DNA from: Vibrio proteolyticus NBRC 13287
Lineage (GTDB): Bacteria; Pseudomonadota; Gammaproteobacteria; Enterobacterales; Vibrionaceae
NCBI RefSeq assembly: GCF_000467125.1
Contig: NZ_BATJ01000001.1
Location: forward strand, 434,001-498,000
DNA length: 64,000 bases
Reading direction: 5' to 3'
Positions 7,749 through 16,938 of the stretch are shown in pieces. Positions within the stretch are counted from its first letter, which is position 1. Every line of letters starts with the position of its first letter. Below the pieces are notes generated by a model. The model did no database searches and was not told where the DNA came from. It saw nothing but the letters and a program-made list of their open reading frames with translations. The position numbers and the translations under genes were made by a program.

Positions 7749-8780
7749 CTATTTCATTGTAATCGCAGTGACTTTTGCCACAATTTGCTTACGAATTGCG
7801 CTCAGTTTCACCGCGCGGTCTTTGTGCCAGGGCATCGGACGCAACAGTGACATGGCCTTCAGACCAAGTCTGGCCGTGAGAATGCCCACACCAAGCCCCT
7901 GCCCTGCGCGCGCAGACAAGCGCCCCGCTAGATCCATCGACAACAGATCCATACCAGCGTCAACAGCCAATTCACCGGCTCCGGCCGCGGCCATATTGAT
8001 GAACACGGCTTTCAGTAACTTGATGCGCGACCAATACCCCAATTCAACGCCGTATATCTCCGCCAGTTTATCGATCATCTTGAAGTTGCGCCAGGCAACC
8101 AACAACATATCTGCAATCGCCAACGGGCTGATCGCGACCAATGCGGCGGCTTCCGTTGAAAACTGAGACACCACTTTGGTGGCTTGTTTGTCTTGTTCAG
8201 CAACCACCATCGCATCGTACATATCCAGAATTTCGGCATCACTGTGCGCATCATGCACACTGTTGAACCAGCGATCATAAGCCGGGCTTTCCGGCTGTAC
8301 ACCGCTCTCTTTCGCCAACTGTTCACAAAATGCTTTACCATGTCCGACGCTGTCGTTGAGGATAAGTTGCTCACTCTGCTCCTGAACGCTGAAATGATTG
8401 CGCAATCGGCGCAGTTTCCATAATTCTTTGCCAATAGCGCCGATACCCAGCGCTGACAAACCGGCGATAAAGCCAGACCAGCCCAAAGCCAGCCAGTCGC
8501 TCTGCTGAATCGCGCCCACCAGCGAATCAACCGCTTGCCATCCCAACAGCGCGGCAAATGTGATAGACAAACCCGTGGCCAGCCATTTGCGTCCCTTTCG
8601 CGGACGAATGACCTGCTCCAACTGCTGCTCAGGCATGGCGTCGGAAGACTCACTCTCAGCAGTCTGTGGTACAAAACGCTGTTCGGCGTTAAATTGCTGC
8701 TGAGCGGTGAGCTCATCTTGCTCGAGAGGAGCATCGTTGAGTGGCTGATCGAAAATTTGCTTGCTCTTCAAATCACTCAT
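7749..8780 (-). CDS. ycjF: YcjF family inner membrane protein (TIGR01620, DUF697)
   Basis: The 343-residue product has a charged cytoplasmic N-terminus and a hydrophobic pair around residues 68-115 ([16 protein letters not shown] and [17 protein letters not shown]). A C-terminal DUF697 region ([22 protein letters not shown]) follows. This is the E. coli YcjF layout. The ATG overlaps the ycjX stop by four bases, so the two are translationally coupled. The YcjX/YcjF pair is linked to the phage-shock envelope stress response in enterobacteria; no psp genes are in this window. tyrR starts about 100 bp further on, the conserved ycjX-ycjF-tyrR order. Confidence 0.92.
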   Translation of the reverse strand: MSDLKSKQIFDQPLNDAPLEQDELTAQQQFNAEQRFVPQTAESESSDAMPEQQLEQVIRPRKGRKWLATGLSITFAALLGWQAVDSLVGAIQQSDWLALGWSGFIAGLSALGIGAIGKELWKLRRLRNHFSVQEQSEQLILNDSVGHGKAFCEQLAKESGVQPESPAYDRWFNSVHDAHSDAEILDMYDAMVVAEQDKQATKVVSQFSTEAAALVAISPLAIADMLLVAWRNFKMIDKLAEIYGVELGYWSRIKLLKAVFINMAAAGAGELAVDAGMDLLSMDLAGRLSARAGQGLGVGILTARLGLKAMSLLRPMPWHKDRAVKLSAIRKQIVAKVTAITMK

Positions 8781-10153
8781 TTCAATTTATCTCCAATCAA
8801 AGTTTCTAACGCTTTGTCCATACGGATATGCCTAAGCGGCTCGTCTGACTCCGAAGCCATCGGCCGGAACGCACTGAACTCAAATCCTTTGTTTTGCCAG
8901 AAGCCTGAGCCTGGCAGTTTCTTCGGCACTTCTCCCGGAAAGACCGTCAGCGCAGTACCGTCCAGCGTGTATCCCTGAAGCGCAGGCGTGCGCTCATCAC
9001 CGGAAGAGATAAAACCAGATTGCGTCGCCTGAACCGACGCCATACTGATGCAGCTCATCCCGATATTTTCATACGCCGCACTCTGCCAGGACGGATGTAC
9101 CATCTGCTGCAACAGAGCGACCAGATTAGGGTGCTGCTCCGGCGTTACGTGATCCGCTTTGGTTGCCGCGAACAACACTTTATCGATCTTGGGGGAAAAC
9201 AAACGCTTAAGCAGACTACTACGTCCATACTTGAAGCTTTTCATGATCTGCTCCAACGCATGGCGCATGTCGTGAAACGACTCGGCACCAGAGTTCAGCG
9301 GCGACAGACAATCCACCAACACAATTTGTCGATCAAACGTGGAAAAGTGATGCTTATAGAAAGCTTTCACCACTTTCTGTTGATATTCCTGATAGCGTGA
9401 TTTCAATGCCGTGTAGTTACTGCGCTTATCGGCTTTATCACCCCCATCCAGCAAAACCGGAAAAAACTGCAGGACTGGCGCACCATCCAATTCCCCCGGG
9501 AGGACAAAGCGGCCCGGTTGCACCCAGTGCAGCCCGCTCGCCTTGCAGTCGTGCAGATAACGGGTGTAACTCTGAGCGATTTGCTCCAACTGTTTCTCGT
9601 TTACTTCCGCTCGCAGGTCGAGCGACCCCAGCTCGGTGAGCCACGCTTGTGCCAATGAGCCTCTCAAACCCGTCATCGCGTCAAACTGCGTTTGTGACCA
9701 CGTATCGAAGTCCATCTCCAGCAACGGCAAATCCAGCAACCATTCACCCGGATAATCAATAATATCAAGATGCAGCGTACTGGTACGGCTGAGCAGTTTT
9801 TTGGTCCGACTTTTCGGCTGATACTTGATCGCCAGCCGAATTTCGCTGACATCACGCGTCGGCTCAGGCCATTGTGGAGGGGCAGCATGCAAATGTGCCA
9901 TCGCTTCGTCATAGGAGAAACGCGGCACCATCATGTTGACCTGTGGTACTCGCTTAGCGCCAATGATCCGCTGATCACGCGCAGCCGCCAATAAGGGCAA
10001 ATTGTCGTGTGTCGATGTGTGAAGTAATTGATTCACCATAGAAGTGATAAAGGCCGTCTTGCCGGCTCTGGATAAGCCGGTAACAGCGATACGGACATGA
10101 GAGTCCAACCCGCGATTAATAAAGTCATTCACTTCTTGGGTAATACGCTTCAT
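8777..10153 (-). CDS. ycjX: YcjX family GTP-binding protein
   Basis: This 458-residue protein has a P-loop GLSRAGKT at residues 26-33 and a [13 protein letters not shown] segment typical of the YcjX family, which is distantly related to dynamin-like and Ras-like GTPases. [19 protein letters not shown] and other family segments follow. GAGGGAGA precedes the ATG. It forms an overlapping pair with ycjF. The role is inferred from enterobacterial relatives (envelope stress, phage-shock linked); the exact function is not established. Confidence 0.92.
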   Translation of the reverse strand: MKRITQEVNDFINRGLDSHVRIAVTGLSRAGKTAFITSMVNQLLHTSTHDNLPLLAAARDQRIIGAKRVPQVNMMVPRFSYDEAMAHLHAAPPQWPEPTRDVSEIRLAIKYQPKSRTKKLLSRTSTLHLDIIDYPGEWLLDLPLLEMDFDTWSQTQFDAMTGLRGSLAQAWLTELGSLDLRAEVNEKQLEQIAQSYTRYLHDCKASGLHWVQPGRFVLPGELDGAPVLQFFPVLLDGGDKADKRSNYTALKSRYQEYQQKVVKAFYKHHFSTFDRQIVLVDCLSPLNSGAESFHDMRHALEQIMKSFKYGRSSLLKRLFSPKIDKVLFAATKADHVTPEQHPNLVALLQQMVHPSWQSAAYENIGMSCISMASVQATQSGFISSGDERTPALQGYTLDGTALTVFPGEVPKKLPGSGFWQNKGFEFSAFRPMASESDEPLRHIRMDKALETLIGDKLK

Positions 10154-10222
10154 TCAGTCTCCCTCAAATTACCAAGACGGGCGTAGTTTATATTCATCAA
10201 TCTTAATACGAGATGAACGAAA

Positions 10223-10248
10223 AAGCCCCTGAGTTAAATCAGGGGCTT
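10223..10248 (-). terminator. Rho-independent terminator
   Basis: A 10-bp stem (AAGCCCCTGA / TCAGGGGCTT) is followed by TTTTT on the minus strand. It closes the 61-aa membrane protein gene before ycjX. Confidence 0.88.
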
Positions 10249-10271
10249 ATAGAAAGTTGCAGTTCTTAAGA

Positions 10272-10457
10272 CTAATCGTCTTCAATCAGCTTGTAGATGA
10301 CAAACAATGAAATCTCGACCAGCACCCACAGCACACAGCTGATCGTGACGTATTTCTCGTCGAAGATACTGATACCATGGAGAATCAGATCATAGCCCAC
10401 AAAGCCGCCTATCACGACCGCGATAATGATCTGCAAAATTTGAATAAAGCGAGGCAT
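10272..10457 (-). CDS. Small hypothetical membrane protein (61 aa)
   Basis: The product has two predicted membrane segments, about residues 5-27 (IQILQIIIAVVIGGFVGYDL) and 38-57 (TISCVLWVLVEISLFVIYKL), with an acidic C-terminus LIEDD. A strong ribosome-binding site (AGGAGAG, 5 nt spacing) precedes the ATG. Terminators lie on both sides (10502-10526 from fumarase, 10223-10248 after its stop), so it is an independent gene. I do not recognise the family. Confidence 0.8.
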   Translation of the reverse strand: MPRFIQILQIIIAVVIGGFVGYDLILHGISIFDEKYVTISCVLWVLVEISLFVIYKLIEDD

Positions 10458-10501
10458 AGCGCTCTCCTGACGTTTTTAAATTAATCATTCATTATATAGA
10501 C

Positions 10502-10526
10502 AAAAAGTGCAGCATACGCTGCACTT
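10502..10526 (-). terminator. Rho-independent terminator of the fumarase gene
   Basis: A perfect 9-bp stem (AAGTGCAGC / GCTGCACTT) with a 4-nt loop is followed by TTTTT on the minus strand, 55 bp after the fumarase stop. Confidence 0.9.
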
Positions 10527-10581
10527 ATGTCAAATGTTTGCTAGTAAAATCAGCATTTTGTCACAGTCTTCTGCTGAGTCG

Positions 10582-12099
10582 TTACTTTTCCATTTCAGCA
10601 ATTTTGACTTTCCATGTGTCCGGGCCCACCTGGTGCGCGTTCACGCCCGATGAATCGACCGCAACGGTCACTGGCATATCTTCGACTTCGAATTCATAAA
10701 TGGCTTCCATGCCCAGATCTTCAAACGCCACCACGCGTGCTTTCTTGATTGCTTTCGAGACCAGGTACGCGGCGCCGCCAACCGCCATCAGATACACCGC
10801 TTTATGGTTTTTGATCGATTCAACCGTCGCAGGGCCCCGTTCAGCCTTACCAATCATCCCCATAATGCCGGTTTTCTCGAGCATCATGTCGGTAAACTTA
10901 TCCATACGAGTCGACGTCGTTGGGCCAGCAGGGCCGACCGCTTCATCACCTACAGCATCAACCGGACCAACGTAGTAAATGAATTTGCCTTTGAAATCCA
11001 CGCCCTCAGGCAAGCCTTCGCCGTTGTCGAGCATGGTTTGGATGCGTTTGTGCGCCGCATCACGACCCGTCAGGATCTTACCAGACAACAACAGCGTTTC
11101 GCCGGTCTTCCATTGCTGGGCGTCTTCAGCCGTGACCGTATCCAGGTTAACACGACGTGTGTTCGCCCCCGCTTCCCAAGTGATTTGCGGCCACTCTTCC
11201 AACTTCGGTGGTTGCAGATCCGCCGGGCCGCTGCCATCAAGCGTAAAGTGTACGTGACGCGTCGCTGCACAGTTGGGGATCAAACATACTGGTTTCGACG
11301 CTGCATGCGTCGGCGCAGTTTTGATTTTCACATCCACCACAGTCGTCAGACCGCCCAAACCTTGCGCCCCGATGCCCAACTTGTTGACTCGGTTAAAGAT
11401 ATCCAAACGAAGCTCTTCTTCCGCATTTTGTGGGCCGCGTTCGATCAGTTCCTGAATATCGATGTGTTCCATCAAAGACTCTTTGGCCAGCACCGCGGCT
11501 TTTTCTGCTGTGCCACCAATACCAATACCCAGCATACCCGGTGGACACCAGCCCGCTCCCATAGTCGGCAGTGTTTTTTCTACCCATTCGGCAATGTCAT
11601 CGGATGGGTTTAACATCACCATCTTGGTTTTGTTTTCAGAGCCGCCGCCTTTCGCCGCGATCTGAATTTCTACTTTATTACCCGGCACCATGTTGATGTG
11701 CACAACCGCAGGTGTGTTGTCTTTGGTGTTGATGCGTTTACCAGCCGGATCCATCAGTACCGAGGCACGCAGCGGGTTATCCGGATTGGTGTAGGCCTGA
11801 CGTACGCCTTCATCAACCATCTGCTGGACTGTCATGTCCGTCGAGTCCCACTGAACCCCCATGCCGATGTTGACGAAACAGGTCACAATACCCGTGTCCT
11901 GACAAATCGGTCGGTGGCCTTCTGCCGACATACGGGAGTTGATCAGTATCTGCGCGATGGCGTCTTTGGCTGCCTGGCTTTCTTCACGGTGATAGGCTTT
12001 TTCAAGGGCTTGAACAAAGTCGAGAGGGTGATAGTAGGAAATATACTGAAGTGCATCAGCGACACTGCTGATCACATCTTGCTTGCGAATTACCGTCAT
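10582..12099 (-). CDS. fumA: Fumarate hydratase, class I (iron-sulfur)
   Basis: This 505-residue single-chain class I fumarase interconverts fumarate and malate in the TCA cycle with a [4Fe-4S] cluster. Candidate cluster cysteines are in RPICQDTG, MGAGWCPPG and IPNCAATR. The alpha-like and beta-like regions are fused, as in FumA/FumB, and GPTTSTRMDKF is in the C-terminal part. I chose the ATG at 12099 (MTVIRKQDV) because GAGG lies 7 nt upstream; an in-frame ATG four codons earlier is less well placed. It is divergent from pabB and followed by a clear terminator. The symbol follows E. coli usage; FumA and FumB cannot be told apart here. Confidence 0.93.
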   Translation of the reverse strand: MTVIRKQDVISSVADALQYISYYHPLDFVQALEKAYHREESQAAKDAIAQILINSRMSAEGHRPICQDTGIVTCFVNIGMGVQWDSTDMTVQQMVDEGVRQAYTNPDNPLRASVLMDPAGKRINTKDNTPAVVHINMVPGNKVEIQIAAKGGGSENKTKMVMLNPSDDIAEWVEKTLPTMGAGWCPPGMLGIGIGGTAEKAAVLAKESLMEHIDIQELIERGPQNAEEELRLDIFNRVNKLGIGAQGLGGLTTVVDVKIKTAPTHAASKPVCLIPNCAATRHVHFTLDGSGPADLQPPKLEEWPQITWEAGANTRRVNLDTVTAEDAQQWKTGETLLLSGKILTGRDAAHKRIQTMLDNGEGLPEGVDFKGKFIYYVGPVDAVGDEAVGPAGPTTSTRMDKFTDMMLEKTGIMGMIGKAERGPATVESIKNHKAVYLMAVGGAAYLVSKAIKKARVVAFEDLGMEAIYEFEVEDMPVTVAVDSSGVNAHQVGPDTWKVKIAEMEK

Positions 12100-12284
12100 T
12101 GCATGCCTCATTATAATTATGCTTCCATTGTCGCCACTGACTTGTCATTTGGACGGACAGAAGCGCCAATCGGCGTGTGACTGCAACAAAACGACTGAAG
12201 TAGCGGCGTTAGATTCGGATATGATACTCTTGCTTTCCTCAACACGCCATGCAGTGATCGAACTCTTTGTCACAAATTAAACAA

Positions 12285-13655
12285 ATGAATAACAACGACC
12301 TGAATCCCATTCAAACAAAAGCGGTCAGTTATGATACTGAGCTTGCTAAGCAACTGTTTTGCAACATCGAACATCAGCCCTGGGCGATGTTATTGCGTTC
12401 CGCATCCGAGTCGCATATTGACAGTCGATTCGATATTCTGGTGGCCTGTCCGGTGGCGACCCTGACCACCCGTCAACAACAGACCGAAATTCAGACGCCT
12501 TCCGAATCTTACCTCTCCAAAGCGGATCCTTTTGCCTTAATTCAGCAGTTGCAGCAACAGTGGCTCCCGGAGGTGACCTGCGATTTGGATCTCCCGTTTG
12601 TGGGGGGCGCTCTGGGTTATTTTGCTTACGATTTGGGCCGTCGCGTTGAGGTGATGCCAGAGTTGGCGGCGCGTGATCTCCACACTCCTGATATGGCGGT
12701 AGGCCTGTATGATTGGGCATTGATCGTTGATCATCAGCAACACTCCGCCTATGTCGTCGGTAACCAGGTAGAGCAGCGCTGGCAATGGCTGTGCTCTCAG
12801 CAGGCGAAAACGACTGACGCTTTCACCCTGACGTCCGGCTGGGCCTCCAATATGAGCAAAGCCGACTACACGAACAAATTCAACCAGGTGCAAGATTACC
12901 TGTTGTCCGGTGACTGCTACCAGATCAATCTCGCTCAGCGTTTTTCCGCCCGGTATCACGGTAGCGAATGGCAAGCCTACGACAAGCTAGAGCGTTTCAA
13001 TCTGGCACCATTTTCCGCCTTTATTCGTACCGAAAGCGGCGCCATACTCAGTGTCTCTCCCGAACGTTTTTTGCAAGTCAATCAACGTATGATTGAGACC
13101 AAACCCATTAAAGGTACTCGGCCGCGCTCGGAAGATCCACAAACCGATGCGGCCAGCGCCAGAGAACTGGCCGAAGCTGAAAAGGATCAGGCTGAAAACC
13201 TGATGATCGTTGACCTGCTGCGTAATGACCTTGGCCGCGTAGCCAAGCCCGGCAGTGTGCATGTGCCCAAGTTATTTGATATTGAAAGCTTTCCTGCGGT
13301 GCATCATCTGGTCAGCACTATTCGAGCTGAGCTGGATCCGGCATATTCACCGACGGATTTGCTGCGCGCCAGTTTTCCTGGCGGTTCCATTACCGGTGCA
13401 CCAAAAATTCGCGCGATGGAAATCATTGAAGAGCTGGAACCTCACCGCCGCAGCGCCTACTGCGGCAGCATCGGCTATATCAGTCGCCATGGTCGGATGG
13501 ACACCAGCATCACTATACGCACTTTGGTAGCGGAACAAGGCCAACTGTTTGCCTGGGCCGGCGGTGGCGTGGTGGCTGACAGTCAGTGCGACGCTGAATA
13601 TCAGGAAACACTGGATAAACTGAGCCGTATTCTGCCTGTATTAGCCAGGCACTGA
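12285..13655 (+). CDS. pabB: Aminodeoxychorismate synthase component I
   Basis: PabB converts chorismate to 4-amino-4-deoxychorismate in folate synthesis, with ammonia from PabA. The 456 residues show the chorismate-binding domain: SGDCYQINLAQRF, PERFLQVN, PIKGTRPR, the active-site region ITGAPKIRAMEII and the terminal AWAGGGVVADS. Compared with TrpE the N-terminal domain differs and the SerEns feedback motif LLES is absent, supporting PabB. The start is uncertain: the ATG at 12285 lacks a clear ribosome-binding site and a TTG at 12267 would add six residues. It is convergent with the broken kinase gene, with only 5 bp between stop codons. Confidence 0.92.
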   Translation: MNNNDLNPIQTKAVSYDTELAKQLFCNIEHQPWAMLLRSASESHIDSRFDILVACPVATLTTRQQQTEIQTPSESYLSKADPFALIQQLQQQWLPEVTCDLDLPFVGGALGYFAYDLGRRVEVMPELAARDLHTPDMAVGLYDWALIVDHQQHSAYVVGNQVEQRWQWLCSQQAKTTDAFTLTSGWASNMSKADYTNKFNQVQDYLLSGDCYQINLAQRFSARYHGSEWQAYDKLERFNLAPFSAFIRTESGAILSVSPERFLQVNQRMIETKPIKGTRPRSEDPQTDAASARELAEAEKDQAENLMIVDLLRNDLGRVAKPGSVHVPKLFDIESFPAVHHLVSTIRAELDPAYSPTDLLRASFPGGSITGAPKIRAMEIIEELEPHRRSAYCGSIGYISRHGRMDTSITIRTLVAEQGQLFAWAGGGVVADSQCDAEYQETLDKLSRILPVLARH

Positions 13656-13660
13656 GCGCG

Positions 13661-15364
13661 CTAGCGCACCCACTTACGTATCATCTTCTCCAGGTCTGCG
13701 GCCGTGTAGGGTTTCGTCAGAATATCGTTCATGCCGCAGACGATGCACCGTTTCCGCTCTTCCAGCGTAGTTCCGGCCGTAATCGCGATGATCGGCATTC
13801 CATAACCCAAACTGCGCAGTCGCTCTGTCGCCTCAAAACCGTCCATTTCAGGCATCCGGCAATCCATAAAGATCAAATCGTAGCGATTGCCTTCCACCGC
13901 CTGAAGCGCTTCCAGTCCGGTGAAGCTGGTGTCGGGCATGATGCCGAACTTTTTCAGCATTTCCTGCACGATGATCTGATTCATACGGATGTCATCAACC
14001 ACTAACACTTTCAGCTCTGACAAGGGTTTCAGGCGCTCGTTGAGTTGACCGGATTTGTTGTTGCGCTTGACTGGCTTGCTCCCCCGGCGCAGCGGCAGCA
14101 ACACCCGAAACGTCGAGCCGACATTTTCGACACTTTGGCAGTCCAGTTGCCCCTTCATCAGCGAGACCAGATTGTGACAGATCGCCAGCCCTAGTCCTGA
14201 GCCCTCATAATGACGTTTGGTCGAACGGTCAGCCTGCACGAAGGGATCAAACAAGGTTGCCAGCGCCGAAGACGGAATGCCGACCCCCGTGTCCTGAACC
14301 TGAAATTCCAATCCGTCATCGGTGTAGCTCACGACCAGCTTGACCATGCCAGTATGAGTAAACTTGATCGCATTGCCGATCAAGTTGACCAGAATCTGGC
14401 TGATACGCTCTTGATCGCCCATCAGACACTGTGGAATGACGGTACGTTGTTCAATCACAAACTGAATCGCTTTCTCGGTCGCCTTGGGTGTGAAGATCCC
14501 CAGCATGACCTTTTCCAGATCGTGCCAGTCAAACGGCGCCACAATCAGCGCCATCACTCCGGCACTGATTTTACTGAAATCGAGCAGATCATTGATGATG
14601 ACCCGGAGCAGCTCGCCAGAGTGCACCAAATTGCTCAAAAACTGCTGTTGATGACTATCCAGAGACGTACTCGCCAACAGTTCAGCGTTGCCCAATAGAC
14701 CATTTAAGGGTGTTCTGAGTTCGTGATTGATCATCGCAACGAATTCTTTTGTCGCTCGCTCGGAGGCTTCCGCACGCTGGCGAGCGTCTATGGTTTCTTC
14801 CGCTCTGATTTGCCGGGTCAGTGCGCTTGCCAATAAATCTCTGACCAGCAGCATCTGCTCTTCAATGTATTCCCGCTCGACCATGCCATGCTCAACTTCA
14901 AGCAACAACGCACCAACGGATTCGCCATCAACAAGCAAGGGCAGACTCAGAAAGTTGTCATGCCAGCACACCAAATGGAATTGATGAATTTTCCGCTGCA
15001 GCATTGAATCCCCGAACCATGACGAGCGAATGCTGTTCAATAGCCCCGAGTTGAGCGATAACCCGGCTCTCAATATAACGGAAGCATGCCTGAGTCAATC
15101 CAGCAGTCGGTTGAGCAGGCGGTCATCAAGAGTATGGGAGAGAAAGGCACTACCAAACTGGATTAAGGCGTGATCAACCTGATGGTTAAACTCCAGCTTA
15201 GAGATGTCGTATTCCGATTTCAGTTCAAGGTGCGTCAGCGCAACGCTGAGTTTCTGATTGAGTCGGTAAAGTTCCAGGCTTTTTTGCTCAAGCAGTTGTT
15301 CCGCTTCCTGACGGGCGGCTTTTTCTCGGATGAGTTTACGCTGTAACGCCGAATCTTCAGACAT
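13661..15364 (-). pseudogene. hnoK: H-NOX-associated hybrid sensor histidine kinase, interrupted by an in-frame TGA
   Basis: From an ATG at 15364 the frame runs 89 codons and meets TGA at 15095-15097. It then continues in the same frame (LRHASVILRAGL...) to the true stop at 13661. Reading through gives 567 residues: an N-terminal coiled coil, a GAF-like sensory region around 60-185, and a dimerisation domain with the H-box MINHELRTPLNGLLGN. An HATPase with GIPSSALATLFDPF and GSGLGLAIC follows, then a receiver domain (VLVVDDIRMNQ, phospho-acceptor in FMDCRMPEMDG, K in ILTKPY). It follows the H-NOX gene by 4 bp, the arrangement of NO-responsive H-NOX/HqsK pairs that feed Vibrio quorum sensing. 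There is no frameshift, so the lesion is one base. Readthrough or sequencing error are alternatives. Confidence 0.8.
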
Positions 15365-15368
15365 GGTT

Positions 15369-15905
15369 TTAAACCAAAGTCAGAGCAAAACGCACATGGC
15401 TGGGAGCGGATTGCAGTGTCATGACAATATCGACACGCTCTCCAAAATGGGCAGCGCACCCTTTGATCAACCCGAAACACACGTGAGCCAGGCAACGGGC
15501 GCTGCGATAGTCGAACTCCATATAGCTTTTCTACTCACTGATAAACTCAAATCTGGGTGGTTTCGCATCCGGGTACAGTTTCTTCACTTCCAGATGAATG
15601 TATTCTTCGACATGACGGATAAAAGCGAAACAAGAGGAAAAGTACGGAGTGCTGACATTGGACGGCAGGCTCAGATACAGGTTGTCGAACGCTGCCCGGC
15701 CAAAAAGCTGTTGCAGTTGTTCAGCGGAAACACCGGTCACTTGACTGAGATTCTGAATCAGCCTGACCAACTCCCGGTGATCGTAACTGCCAACAGAGGT
15801 ATATGCACCCGGGTTGGCTGACATGCGGAGGACGGTGTCCAGAACCTCTAACCCAAACTTCTCTTCGACTAAATCCATGAACTCAGTAAAAATAATGCCT
15901 TTCAT
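15369..15905 (-). pseudogene. hnoX: H-NOX (heme NO/O2-binding) sensor, interrupted by an in-frame TAG
   Basis: The N-terminus MKGIIFTEFMDLVEEKFGLE and the proximal haem histidine segment IHLEVKKLYPDAKPPRF identify an H-NOX domain. The frame stops at a TAG (15531-15533) after 124 codons. The same frame then continues for 53 codons, KSYMEFDYRSARCLAHVCFG and onward, to a TAA at 15369. The YxSxR haem-propionate motif (YRSAR) lies in that second part, so the truncated product should not hold haem normally. Reading through gives 178 residues, the normal H-NOX length, and ends 4 bp before the kinase ATG. Both genes of this NO-sensing pair are therefore broken by single nonsense codons. Confidence 0.82.
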
Positions 15906-16045
15906 CTTTATGAGCTACCTTTATTATTAGCTAGGTAAAGCATGATCGAGAACTTCGGCTTTTTCAAATAATTAGCCACGGCTTTATGGTGTTCATTCAT
16001 ATTATGCACCGCGTAGCAAATCATGATTTTCAGACAGGAGAGCCA

Positions 16046-16639
16046 GTGAAACTGACCAGAAGCACATTAATGCGGAATTTCCAATTGCAACGCCCTGCCC
16101 GTTATCACGCAGAAGCGCTGCGCAGAACCGAACACCTGCGTTCAGAACACCTGCGCGAAGCGGCCGTGCTCATCGGCTTCATTGAACGTGATTCCGGCCT
16201 CAATGTTCTGTTTACCCGTCGGGCGATGCATTTGCGTCACCACCCGGGGCAAGTCAGCTTTCCTGGCGGGAAAAAAGAAACGGATGATTTGTCAGTGTAT
16301 CACACAGCAATACGCGAAACCTTTGAAGAAACAGGCATTCGTCCTGATCAAATTGAAATATTCGGCCATCTTCCTGAACTGGCGACCATCAGCCGTTTTG
16401 CTGTCACCCCGGTACTGGCGTTTATCGATCAGGATTATCAGTTGACGATCGATAAAAACGAAGTGGATGAAGCATTCGAAGTCCCCGCAGATTATGTGTT
16501 CAGCAAAACCAATTTATTTACCCAAACGTTTCAGATTAAAGACACGGCTCATCGTATATTTGCTATTCCATATCAGCATCACTTCATATGGGGCATGACC
16601 GCGCAAATCATTCAGGCCATGCAAAAACAGATCGCTTAG
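16046..16639 (+). CDS. nudL: Nudix hydrolase, CoA pyrophosphatase type (NudL-like)
   Basis: The 197-residue product has a Nudix box, GGKKETDDLSVYHTAIRETF followed by EETGI. It is preceded by the CoA-pyrophosphatase signature TRRAMHLRHHPGQVSFPGG, which points to hydrolysis of coenzyme A or its derivatives to phosphopantetheine and ADP. I chose the GTG at 16046 because AGGAG sits 6 nt upstream; the frame is open to an ATG at 15986 without such a signal. It lies between the divergent H-NOX gene and sdaC. Substrate assignment is by family only. Confidence 0.9.
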   Translation: MKLTRSTLMRNFQLQRPARYHAEALRRTEHLRSEHLREAAVLIGFIERDSGLNVLFTRRAMHLRHHPGQVSFPGGKKETDDLSVYHTAIRETFEETGIRPDQIEIFGHLPELATISRFAVTPVLAFIDQDYQLTIDKNEVDEAFEVPADYVFSKTNLFTQTFQIKDTAHRIFAIPYQHHFIWGMTAQIIQAMQKQIA

Positions 16640-16938
16640 GAAATGAATATTCAACAGTTCTCATTTGCTATGGTTCAGATTAGTTTTTCTCACCCCTCAA
16701 AAAGAAAATCGGTTGCGATCACACTCATCAGAATAAATTATCACCCAGATTAGTTTTTCTAATTCCAATCATTAGCAATAATCATGTGTGGCACGATATT
16801 TTCGTGATAAAACGCCGGTTTTTGACATATCATTCAATAAGCGCGGGCGATACATGATTTAGATCTATTTTTGGTGCAACAAAATCTTGCAAAATTGCGC
16901 CCGACTTATTTCCTGTTCCCAAAAATGAGTATTCCAAT
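16640..16938 (+). promoter_or_regulatory. sdaC upstream region with a 15-bp direct repeat
   Basis: This gene-free 299-bp stretch contains two exact copies of CAGATTAGTTTTTCT, at 16676-16690 and 16746-16760, exactly 70 bp apart (near seven helical turns). An inverted repeat TGCAA-caaaatc-TTGCA lies at 16875-16891. No strong terminator for nudL is visible. The repeats are candidate operators for the serine transport/degradation genes; the protein that would bind them is unknown. Confidence 0.5.

Noticed and set aside
15095..15364. Separate 89-aa coiled-coil gene upstream of a 470-aa kinase
   Set aside because: Both frames are in register with only a TGA between them, and the downstream part has no ribosome-binding site at its first ATG or GTG, so one broken kinase gene is the better reading.
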